NCBI GenBank assembly: GCA_020091685.1
Contig: CM034612.1
Span: 24,575,158 to 24,639,157 of the forward strand
Direction of reading: 5' to 3'
Source: Lutjanus erythropterus
Lineage: Eukaryota > Chordata > Actinopteri > Lutjaniformes > Lutjanidae
Length of the DNA: 64,000 nt
In this document: positions 42,001-54,600 of the stretch, piece by piece
Layout of the letters: each line of letters opens with the position of its first letter
Numbering within the stretch: the first letter of the stretch is position 1
The notes under the pieces: generated by a model
The model's database searches: none
The model's input: the letters and a program-made list of their open reading frames with translations, nothing else
What the model was told of the DNA's origin: nothing
Position numbers and translations under genes: made by a program

Positions 42001-45000
42001 TCAGTGTTAGGATGAAAAAATGGCAATGTAGGCTGAAATTTAACCATGTTTTCTGTCATGATTTGCAGTGTTAAATCAGCGATGAGTAAAAAAAAAAAAG
42101 AATAAATAATGCAGGTTATCTATTAAGTTATGAGTAGAGAAAAAGTCCACTAGCTGCTCAGCTAATTTATGTAAAATACAAGAGGCTTAAGCTAATAATG
42201 TGACTAGTGAAAAATCAACTTTTATGTGTGTCTTTTAGAGGCATAATTCCATGTTAAGGCTCAGAACTGTCAGTCAACTGGGTAAATGTTTGATTTTAAA
42301 CATTTTTTTAAACCTTTTAAACGCAGGAAAGGAAGCATGCAGTGCTTCACAGCACTGTGGCACTTCTGCTTCCTTTGTGTCGCCGCCATTATGAGTCATC
42401 CTCTGGTGACCATTAAAGTCTGTTAAAAATTTCAAGGTAATCATTTAATCATTTAATTGAATCATTTAATCTGGACCAAAGAAGTGGACTAACCAGCCCT
42501 CCATCCCGAGGGCTTCTCTAGTGTGGCTAGTGTTCCAGCCATGAGCTTGTTGAATTCTCTAAATGACAAAGGTGCTTGTCTTACTTTTCTGTTTCCTAGA
42601 CTTAAGGTCCTGAACATTATGATGTTTCCATTGAGGTTAAAGAAAAGTAGTTAGGAAAGGTAAAGGATATCACATTTAGCTTCCCAGCTTCAGTCTCCAA
42701 CCTCAGGGCTAACAAAATGATATTGTGCAGTTGCCCAGAGCAAGTAAAATGCTTAAAAAATAATAAAAAATAAAAACAAAAAACCCTCACTTCCCTGATC
42801 AAGCAGCTGATGAGGAGTGAGCCAATCTGGCTTCCTTGTCATCTCTGTTGAGAGTTGCACATAAGCACACGCAAGTATTTCAATTATTTTCGGAAAAAAT
42901 TTCACAGAAACAGTTTAGCTGGACGGCTGGCTGGCCTTGGCAGATCAAGGTGAAAATCCAGCTATGTTTTGCGCAGTTTACTGCACGTTTGAGAGAAAGC
43001 TGGATTAAACAAGGTACTTCTTCACAAGCAGAAGCCAGCAGCATCTGATTAAAACTGCCCAATCGGGCAAGTGAAGAGCACAGCAACACAGGGAAGGTTT
43101 CTTTCACTTTCTCTGTGCAACTTTACCTCTTTGTTCAAACTACAATATAACACAACACAACTACTTTGAAAGAGTAATTATGCTAAAGCACCTGCTTATA
43201 GCCACCACCAGATGTTTCCAGCAGGATTCTGTTCCAAGCACTAAATAACTGCCATTAGGAAACAGTCCCAGATTTATTATCTCCGTGGTCTCGTAGCTGC
43301 AGAACAGAAAGGGCCCACTGTTCAGTTCAGCGTATAATGGGCTCCAGCAAACCTTCAGTCCTAAAATATAAAGCTGCAGCAGATATACTGAGGCACACAT
43401 TTGAGAGAGGAGCTTTGTCCCACATCAGCCCTGCTCCATATTCAAGCAGAGGAACCTGACACTGAGTTAACATGCACAGAGTAAACTGGCAATCAGCCAT
43501 GCTCTAATTAAAGTCTTCTACAGGTTAAACTGTTTACATGAACCTCTGACACCTTGCCATCGAGTATCCCTGTTGCCATGAATAAACCGATGAACAAACA
43601 ATTGATATTCCTGTCCATCTCTGGTGGAATACATTTTGCTAAAACGTTCTGCCAGGAAAAAGAGCATTGCAGCTGCCAACTATCTCCTTTATCTGAGAAA
43701 TGGCGAGATGCTTCTAATGCATGGGAAAGAAATGATGATCCCCACAGCGATGATAAGTACCGCTCGCTTCCATGCTTTATGATGACAGAAGTGCACCCAA
43801 AACCCAGCATGAGTTCGCAAATGTAAAAACTACAAGCAAGAGGAGTAAGATGTTTCTCTGCCAAGGAATCCTGCTCAGTCGGGGTTAACCAAGCATCTGA
43901 AGCAGGATTACACAAAGTAAGAGCCTGTCAGAGTTATTCTAGCTCTTATTTGATGGGGTAGGGACAGAAAATTAAATTTACATTCTTCTGGGGTGCAGTG
44001 GTAACACGTATTGCTTGTATGTATTATCCATTTCACACAGTAATAGAGTTATTTCAGGCCTCTGGGTTTCCGGGGAGTCCTATTCATTTTTCTATACACG
44101 ATGTTGACTGAGTCCGCAGCATGTTGAAGGACATAAAACCCCTCTGGTTGAATTATCACTACAAAAGATGAGCAATAGACTTAGAAAATATCCAGTTCAT
44201 TGAAAAAAACTCAAAGGCATAAGGCTGTGTTCCTAGAAATATATGGTAAATAAGTCTACTATGATTCCCAACATGCATTTTGGTAAGAAACATCCAATCA
44301 CTAAGCTTAAAACTATGCTAATCAACGTTTTTGTATTAACAATGGGTCAAATGATGGACAACAGAAAATCATGACCAGACTCTGCAGTTGGCCTCAGTCT
44401 ACAGAGCTTTTTAGCTCATCATTTTGGTTTTACAACCCTCAACTTTACTGTCTCAACTGTACTACTCAACTTTACTGTCAGTGATCTTATTGACCTCGCT
44501 TCCAGGGCCACGCCTGTGGCTCAGTTGCTGGAGCGTTCGCCCCATGTGCTGTCAGCCCTCTGCAGCAGCCGCCGGTTCGACTACCGCCTGCGGCCCATTT
44601 ACTGCCTGTCATCCCCTCTCTCTCTGCTCCTTTTCCTGTCATATCTTCATCTATCAGATAAGGGCAAAAAGTTTCAGAAGCAGCAGGAAACTGCTTTCAG
44701 TGAGAAGTCTCTGATTAACTAACTGTACACTAGCCGTCCTGCAGCAAACACCAGACAGACACAGTTAGCCAAAAGCTGGTAAACATAGCATTTACTCGCT
44801 AAAGAACCAGACACATTCTCATGACTTAATGGAGATCAAAACAGAACATAAAGGAGAATCTGAAGATAGAGAGTGTCATATTCTGTACGGCAGAGATCAT
44901 CAACTGGGGGCCCTCAGGCCACATCAGACCCGCCAAAGCCTTCGCAAAGTGGCCATTGATGAAAGTATTGCAATGCGTATATATATTTGATGAACTTCAC

Positions 45001-48000
45001 AGAGAAACGCTGTATCAAATTACTGCTAATGCAAACCTAACATTCCCCACTCCTGTGGCTTCGTATTAAACTGGCGAAACACGGGCAGACTTTAATTTTG
45101 AAGTAGTCAAAGGAAATGCAATGCACTTTTTTAGGGAGCTTAACACTGGAGCTTGATACTGACCGCGAACACTATAAAAAATAATCTTTAGACTTCTTGA
45201 CAGCATATCAAAATATTGCAGGGAGTGATGGAACAAAAGGAGCAGCCACAATGAGATGAAGAGCTGCAGACTGCACAAAACGTCTCAGCTAGGTAACAAC
45301 TCCTTTCATTGTGCCCTGCCGTTCACAGACTCATGCCGTGTGCAGCATTAAATCAGATCCAGGGTGCTCACAAATAATGGAAAAAGACCAATTATTGCCT
45401 GATTTCTTTAACAAAACCACAATAGTTTGTTTTGCTGCCCCTAGAATTCTGTGACCTGCCCTGTAGTCATACTGTTTTTATTTTTACCAACAGAAAACAC
45501 AAGGTGTCACATGCATAATAACGATTAATATGTCCTGCCAATCAGGACTTCATTCTGCAATCACTTTTCTGGAATTACAGGTTTTAACCATCACTCTACA
45601 GCGTAGTAATTACATCTTATCAAACCATTATACTTATCATCATATTCATTCGCCTTTATCATTGTGAACAGACCCTACAGACAGCCTGGCCCCCACAGTA
45701 TCTGTGTGGAAAAATTCTGGCCCTTGGACAAATATAGTTGAAGACCCGTGTGGTAAAGCACTTTAAGGCAAATTTGGGATTTTTGATATCAGGCAACATA
45801 AAGAAAGCTGACATATCTTTAGGGCTAGATTTTCCCAGTCGACTATTAGTTGTCAGTTCAAGCCATTAGTAGACTAGTTGTTGCATGTTATGATATGAAT
45901 TTAATTATTTAAATATATGTTTTGGAGCCTCCGAAAGTAGTTCAAGTTCTAGGACAGGGAAAGAATGTTGTAAGTAATATTTTTAAGACTGTGCCATGTT
46001 AGGGAAAAATACACAACCCATATAATGAGTCTAAAATACTAATTTTACAGGCACACATATGAAGCCAGCTGCCTGTTAATTATAATGCTTACAGCAAGAG
46101 TGGTAATTATTGTGAATGTGTTGAATCAAACAGCAAAGAGAAGGAACATTCTGTTAACTTATTTCAACACAGTATAATATTGTCATGTTTCATCATGATA
46201 CAATATTTTGTTTTGTTAAATATTTGATTCTGTCTTATGAGAAATAATTGAGGTTCTTATTTTGAGCTCACTTAAGTGTCATCTGTTTCTCCTTCCCTCA
46301 CAACCCCACCACCCCCCAAGGAGAAAAAAGGAGGAAAACAAAAGAAAAGCAGGAGATCTTCTGAAAGATGTGTTAGAGGTTTCTCTGACAGCAGTGTGGA
46401 GCACTAAGCTTTTAATTTGACCACTGAGACAAATTTAAGAGTTCATTTAAGACAACCAAGTTTTCTTTGAAATCTCACTGTTATCTCAAGAGCTGATTAT
46501 TTAAGACAAATTTAAGTTCAATGCAGTGAGACAAAAAAAGATTTTAAGATCTTCAGATGGGCTCAAATTAGTCTCGGGCGGAGACGAGACAAAGGCTGTT
46601 TCTCTGGAGCAGATGAGAAAATGGTCAAAGTGTCACATTGGTCTTAAATTGAGCTCATTTATGTCTAGGAGACATAGGCTAGACAAAGACGAGAGCTTAT
46701 TTTGAACTTTTCCTTTCCTCGAGGGCAGACTGTTGCAAAGCATAACAGACTGTTGCTATGAAAAATAGACCGTTGCTATGGATGCAGATCTGATCATAGA
46801 CTGAGAGAGCAATAAAATCATTTTTAAATTGAGAAAATTTTGTATCAAATTATTGATTTTTTTTTTTTTTGGTAAGTAACCATGTAAAAAATGGATGCTT
46901 CTCTTAGTGGTCCTGCATCACCCTCTTTATTTCGCAGTAATGACCTGCTCACTATACACTGTCCCTTACATATTGATTCTTTGGACAATTATATGATATT
47001 TGCTGTATCAGAAAGTCAGTTTTGATTTGATTCAGTTCACGGGCCTGAGATCAATATTAGACAATATCATTTGTCCATTTAACACAGTCAGTTACATTTA
47101 TGTCAACTCACAAAAAGCAACTGAATTATGATTCAGGCATTTTATGACTGAACACTTTCAGACATTTGTCACACAGGCATGCCGTGGAAATTTCAAAATA
47201 AAGGCGTATCTTAAAGATGACAATACAGACTGATATCTTCACTTTGCATTGATCATACTGGCTCGTCAAACACTGAACTGAATATCAATGTATCATTACA
47301 CCTCTATCAGTTACCTGAAAAATGTAAAACACTTTTGTTTTGTATGTTTTTACTTTGCCAGGTGAAAAATCAGTTTGGATTTACTGTAACTCCAGTGAAT
47401 GTGTGATCCACTATTAAGTGGCAGCCCCATTTGATTTTACTACTAATTGAACTTCCTCTTGTCCAAATAAATTCTAAGTTTGCTCAGTGTCAAATGTTTG
47501 TCATATTAACTTTATAAGATAAGCATGTTAGTCTTGTGTTTATAGCTTGTTCCGCCACCCCAAAGTGGCCAAAAAATTAATTATTGCATCTTTTAGACTT
47601 TGTTGTATGTGCCACTGATGGCAAGAAGTTGCTAAAGAATACACTTTGTAGAAATCTAATTAAACAGCAGTAGCAATGAACTCAGCATCAGATATCGGAT
47701 CAGTTTTAAATTAATTTAGCCACTATGGAGAAATGCTTTGTTTAATGGACAAAGCTTTTTGAATTAGCTCTAATTTGTGCCTCTGGCTGCTTTGGTGGCT
47801 GAAGCTCATGGGTGTTTTAGCAGTTCGAGCCATCCACCATGTTGAGCTGATGTTGAAAAAAAAAACATTATTTCTCAAATCATTCTCAAATTATTAAACC
47901 TAACTGGCATCAAATACATCTGTAATATTGTAAGATTATCCCAGAGAGAGCCTGTGTTTCTGCTGCGGAACATTGAGGATATCATTGAAAGAAAACTTTC

Positions 48001-51000
48001 ATGGAAATTTCCAGTGAGAAAAAGTAGCAGAAACCACTCCCACTTTGCAGCTGGATGTGGTATTCTGGTTGAAAATTGCTGCTTGAAGTTGTCTGTTAAA
48101 TATATTAGCACACACACACTTTAATCCAGACATTTAAAACTGCTTTTTGGCACTTTTTTCATGCACAGTTTATGGCTCCATGTAAAAATATGGTGAATAA
48201 AAACTACTCAAATATTTTATAGATAATGTCCTCTCTTTTTGTGCAATTTTTTAATAATCCTGTAATATGAGGCTTATATAGGACTCTCTTTCTGCAGGTG
48301 TTAATGCAGCCAGTGTCTAGACCCAATGTAACTCAATACCAGCCATTTATTCCCATTTTGTCTACATCATGGATTCAGTTCTCTTGTGGATTGCTCTGAA
48401 ATGGCCCGACGTTGCCACATCCACACCAACACACACATACTGTGCATGCTCATAAGCTCTGGCCCCATTTCTTGGTGTTTGTGCTCCATCTCATGCTCTC
48501 ATTATCCCTGCTTTTATCTATTGTTGAGCCCTCTCACTAAAGCACTCTGTAACAATCCTGTTTGTTGAAAGCACTTTATAAATAAACCTGACCGGGCTCG
48601 ACTTGGCTCCCGCAGCTACTACGTCTCGCCGCCGTCTCATCTCTCCTCTGCTTTGCCTCAAAAATAGAAGCATTAGAGGCATTAAGTTCTTATCTGCATA
48701 GATAATCATGTGATTTAAATTCTGTTTAGTTGAGAGTTAACTGACCATTAGTTCCAATTTAGCAGGAAATTGTTGGTGCGGCTGGGCTGGAGAACAACAG
48801 AGCCACTGTCCTGAGAGTGACACAGTCAGACAGCCTCAGTGCGCTGCCCTGCCATGGAAATATGAAATCTCAAGTGTGTTTAATACATTTAGCTCACAGC
48901 GCTAAATTGTTCCCTTCATACTGCTGAACATCTATGTCATACAATTAGAGCTGACAGGGTGAGTTAGTGTGAGACGCTTTCCAAGAGGAAACAGCTTCCA
49001 GTGTACGCCGTGTTAAGTAATACAAGGTGGTGCAACACAGGTCTGGCTGTGATATGAATTAAACATGAGGAATGTGTGGTGAGAGGAGAAGAGACGGTCT
49101 GTTCTGCAACTGGAGAGCAGTGCTGCTGCACAGTGAGGCAAGAGGGACCTCTACTGGCTCACTGAGGGACATGTCTCACTACAGAGCACCTCGAGAGCAA
49201 GAAATCTGAAGCTCATAACCATTTCCAACTGACAGAGGATGAACCAAATCAACCTGTAATCTTTTGTTGAGGTAATTCACTTTTCTTCTTAAGATTAACT
49301 TGAATCTTCGGGTTTAAGAACCTCAAAAAAGTATTTCAATTTTGTCATTATTTGGGTGCCTAAAAATGAAATGGTTTAACCATTCATCTTCAATTAGTTT
49401 AGTTTTTGTGGGTTTCTAAAACTCAAAGATTCAAGTTTATCAAAAGAAGAAAAGTAAATTATCTCAGTAAAAGACTGGTGGCTGGTAAAACTTTTTCAAA
49501 ACTTAAGAGTTTGAGCTGAACTAAAAACTCAAACATTTATTGCAGTATGTTGCCTTCAATAAAACTTGTGTCTAGTACTACAATTTACTTTTAAAGTAAA
49601 CATTATCTGCAGTGTTTATAAGTGAAATACATGGCAAATTAGCTTTTCCATCTGTGTAGCTCAATGTATTTCTTTATGTTTTTTGTGCGCTTGCTTTTTA
49701 CATATAATATATACCATTATACACTGCACATTTTTTTGTTTTTATGTATATGTCTCATATATGTGACATCTTAACATGTTACATAATTAGTCTTAATCTT
49801 AATGTCAAGTCAAATCATCCAGAAATATGAGCTGCTAACAGTGTTTAACTCTGAAGTGTCTGAAAATAAACTTCAGAAGGGGATGCACTGTTCAGCAGGA
49901 CAGATTTTTGACTTGCTGAGATATATCCTCCTGTTTCCTCGGCACAGATGAACATTAAATGTAAATGAAAATCTCAAGGTCAAGTCAAAAACTCCAGAAA
50001 TACAAGCTTCTAAAGTGTTCTGAAATAAACTTAAGAGGTAGATGCATTATTCAGTAAGATGGGTTTTTGACGTGCCAAGATTTGCATCCACCATCCACCA
50101 TACTTTCTCAGCATAGATGTTAAATGTATGAAAATCAGTCAAAACAGTCAGAAATATGAAACAAACCAACCGACCCGACTGACCGAGACCGACCGTAAAA
50201 AACTCAGTTAACATAAATATAATGTATAGTAATTTTATGTAATTTATGGTGCTGCTAAACGGCCCACTTGATATCGGTGCATACCTTCCTGTTGGCACTT
50301 CCTGTTGTTTTTAAAAGGCTAAAAATACAGACTGCAGCAGAATATTTCATAGATAAAAATATGTTGTGAATTTTGGAAATAATCCGCAGCAACCACTAGC
50401 ATCTAGTTCTATAAATACTATAATAACAATAATAATTATAATAGTGTAGCTTAAACTTTAACTGCAACTGTGCAGAAATACTGGATTTAAACTGAATGAA
50501 TAGACTTTGTAACATTTGAATGTTTATTTAGAATAAGGATTTCAATATAATGTTAACATTATGATTGAAGCTTCGAGGCCTCAACCTGTTCAGTACACTT
50601 TTCTCACTTATTTGGGAATTGGTAAATTGCACAAAATGAGCAAACACATCAGTGTTTGTTTTTAAATGATCAGAACAGGTTGTGTGTGTGAAAGTACCCA
50701 CAACCACATCTACTGCAAACACATGACTAATCCACCGCAGTATCCACCAGATAACATGATTGGATCTGGTGGTTTGGTTACTCTTTAAGCTTACTGCCTA
50801 ACAGCCAAAACTCTTTAGACACCAAGCATCCCAGTCCCTGCTGGTCACGGACAGACAGGACCACAGATGTTTGAAAGTTAATGGAATCACTAAAATCAAT
50901 TGTGTCGTGCTGTCTCACCCTGACCACTGACATACTGTCTGCTCAAAAAACACTTTTGGTCAGTCATAAATTGTACAAACAAAGATGAAAGCTGCATGAA

Positions 51001-51640
51001 TCTGGTGAACTTTCTTATAAAAAAAAAATCAAAACACATCACAAAAACACTTCCTCTAAATCCTTTTGCTTGTGGTTGTCCTTCCCACGCAGCCTTAGCC
51101 CAGCTGCTTGTGTTTTCTCTCTTTTTTTCTCTTAGCCAAAATGGTTAAACACTGTAAAAACTCACTGAAAGAAAAGTGCTTCCTCTAGTTCAGTGCCATG
51201 AATCTCTTTTTATGTGTAAAACCCTGAACAGAGGTCAGTGCAGGCTGTAACTCTTCAACAGCCTCAGGCATTTTAAAATCATTAGCTGTGTCCCAATTAC
51301 ACTCCACCAAGTATTTCTTGTGTACTTAGCATATATACTGTGTACAATTAGAATGTAGGCATTAGGAAACATGTTTATGGCTGCAGCAGTCATATGAAGG
51401 TAGTAGCTGTTCACCTACCCAGGCACTTGTAGAGGCCCTGGCTTATCCAGGCCAGGATCGCCAGGGTTATGAGGTCACCAAAACTGGCGGCGATGGGTGT
51501 GGCTACGTTGTCTGGGTTGATGCCCGTCTTCTTGGAACCCACAATTACACCCACCATGATGATACCTGAACATGACACAAGCAGGGCGGAGGACTTGACT
51601 AACAGTCTTCACAGTACTGGTGACTTTCAGACATTATCAT

Positions 51641-51671
<31 letters not shown>

Positions 51672-54600
51672 GGCTGTCTGTCAGAAAGACCAGTGTTTTT
51701 GTCTTCCTAACTTACTTTTTGTTACATCAGAGTTTCCACTGTTTTGTAATAATACATTTTTAAGGACTTTTTGAGCACTTCTGAGGACAAAGCATTTCAC
51801 AAAGACTGTCACTTAACAGCTGTCTCACGCAGCACAGTACTATACAAAGACTTGAATGGTTTACCTTAATTAAATGACATTAGAAATTTAAGGTCAGGAA
51901 CCACACGGGAAGATGAAAAAAAATCTTTTGTTCCATCAGAATGAAACTTTCCTAGATTAATTAATTGATTAGTAAATATATATTACACTATATAGTCAAA
52001 ATTTTAATTATAATATGCAAATGAGGTAAAATTCATTAAATGTGTGCTAATTTGCATATAAGTAGAAAACATTTTTCAGCCTAACGAATAAAGTCTGAAC
52101 TTTTTTCTTGCTTTATTATGATCAATATCTGAATAACTGGTAATGATACATATTACATATGTCATATGTCATATTTCTTCAGCACAAAATGCCTCATAAA
52201 ATAAAAAAGCCTCTTTCTTCAAGGAACTGGATTGTAAAATATGGCAGTCGGAGTAATTACCAATCCAGACATTTTTGGATTTTATTGTGAGCTCAATGTC
52301 ATTTTGAGAAAATGTTAAGGAATGTTCAGCTATTGCTGCAGAATGCTTGTGTCTGCACCCTGTCTTTTTCTCACTGATAGTTACCACAGCAAAACAAATC
52401 TATATATTTAGATGTAAATATGTTTAGTCAGGAAAGCCATGTGTTCATGGTTATGCCAAATATTGTGTGGTACTAAAAAGGGTAAAATGTGAACAATTTT
52501 GGTAGAATTTTTGTTGTGCAGAGTCTAAAAAAAAAAGCAAAATAACCAGAAGGGTTAGGTTTTTCTCAGGTGGTGCCTCCCCTTAATGTGACAGTTCATC
52601 CCAAAATCAAAAATACGTGCTACCTGTATTGCTACTTTAATGTCCAAATTGATTAACATTGTTGTTTTTTGTAAAAAATATGCACTCATTCTGAATTTGA
52701 TGCCTGAAACGGTCTGGGTCAGCAGTCCGGGATCTCCGTTATTCCATTTTGTGCTTCATAACGTACAACATATTTTCAATGGGAGACAGATCTGGACTGC
52801 AGGCAGGTCAGTCTAGTACCTGAACTTACAACTTAGATAACATCCCAACTTTTTTGGAATTGTGGATGTACTTTCCAGACCTGTGGCAGCCCTGTTAAAT
52901 GAATATGAGGTCAGTTACAAAGACTGTTTGAGAAGAGGACAGAAGTGACCCAGCTTCTCCACAGCGACAGAATTAACAGTTTATTTTAAACTGCGGTGCA
53001 CAGCTGTTAGACTGTTTGTGTGTTTACCCTGCAGCAGAGAAGCTATGAAGGCCGTGGCCACGCTGCTGGAGCACAGCAGCACGGCGTGGCTCATCTGGAA
53101 CTTCCCCTCTGGGATCCAGCCAAGAACCACGGCTGCTACGGCGGCCAGGAAACCCACCACAGTGGCCTGAACCTGGAGGAGAGAGGCAGGGAGACTTTCT
53201 ATTGTGTTCTTTGATTGATTATAGAAAACAAGCACTATTACTTCACAAGTGTGAAAACAGGCAGACAGTGCTTACAGGACTCATACATAATATTTGCCTG
53301 TGAAAAAATCCTGTCCAGGTAGATTTTTCCATTACATTACACAACATCTGCAGCCGACAGATTTTATTGCATAACATATCGTCAAAACACTCCCATGCTG
53401 CATGTGTTCTGGTGTGTTTATCAGTGCGTGGGTAGATGATTAGCAGAGCCTGTACTCAGTCGTACTACACAGACAGCGATCAATAGAACAGTCTGAGTAA
53501 ACGCCCACATAAATCCAGTCAATTACCACCACTGGTAGTAGTAATGTCTTTCATGAATTTTACATACATCCATAACGTCACATGTATATGACAGTATGTA
53601 GGAGAGGATTTGTGCATATATTATAATATTTTAAACCAGTGACGGTGCCTCTAAGAACTGCGGTCAATGTGAAAATGAAACCAATATTATGCGTATTTGT
53701 GTCGAAGCTAATAAAATACAAAAATACAAAAAACTGTGACGATTCCAGCAATCATAGTAGCATTGATTCATTCAGGCAGCAAGCGTGTGTGTGTGTTTAC
53801 CTGCTTCAGTGCCAGGTTGCCAATGATTAGATTCCACTTCTCTATGGGAGAATCCATTTTGCCCACATTCACCTGTGTTGAGAGGCAGGAGAGGACAGAG
53901 TAAAGAAAAGCAAAAGCAGCATTATATGAGTTTTCCATGACTGCTTATACCTGTGCCAGAGTGCGCACAGTCCCACAGTTTCAGAGGACCAAAACTATGA
54001 GGACAAAATGTCACTAACTTCAAGAGCTACTTCATCTATTTAGTGCTGCACTTTCATATGGTTGGGGGCAATATAAGAGACAGATATGGTCTCTTTAGAA
54101 GCAGCAGAGGACAAGATTTTCACACCCTAATATGGTCAATCTACCTTAACAACTCTACAGCTGCAGTATATAAGGCAGACTAAAATTTGTCTCGACACTG
54201 ATGAAGACACAACTGTGTGGTTTCACAGGCTGGGCAGTACTCCATTTGACTATTAAATCTACTTTGAAATGTAACATTTTAAAGTGGAATTGTTAATATT
54301 TTATTTCAGATGGTTAGTAGTTTATGTCTCAACCCACAACCCACAGAAAACCTCCCTCTTGATGCTGTGTCACGACTCTTTTTCTTGCTTGTTTCAAGGA
54401 TTTTTTTTTTTTGCTTTAGTTTATTAGTATGGGGCTAAAACAGTATAGTACATTAGTACAATAATTTTGTGCAAAAACTCCACCATCTAAAATACAAATT
54501 ATAAATAATAAGAGTTAAAGATCTCCTCTAGCGAAAACCATGCTTTTAACTTTATTAACATGTCCCTGTGGTGTTTTTCACGTTACAAAACATATCAGGA

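Larger units (their letters stand above)
41227..51418. other. Intron 5 of slc41a2 (10,192 bp)
   Basis: Holds dispersed repeats (42120-42230, 42460-42540), a SINE (44503-44675), a hAT-like element (44891-45750), a 3 x 20-bp repeat (46727-46786), a LINE tail (48480-48590), a fold-back element (49260-49474) and a tandem duplication (49804-50160). 43150-43915 is repeat-poor and unusually open. No slc41a2 exon is missing, because the phases of exons 5 and 6 join directly. Confidence 0.6.
51566..53027. other. Intron 4 of slc41a2 (1462 bp)
   Basis: Holds a (CA)n tract (51643-51671) and a Tc1-like relic (52600-52870). The stretch 51900-52560 is AT-rich with nothing recognised. Confidence 0.65.

Noticed and set aside
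44516-44590. tRNA gene
   Set aside because: A- and B-box-like sequences are present but no acceptor stem or anticodon arm forms, and SINE body and tail follow.
44891-45750. Intact hAT transposon with target duplication
   Set aside because: The inverted ends are recognisable but decayed, the flanking octamers match at only about half the positions, and no transposase frame is present.
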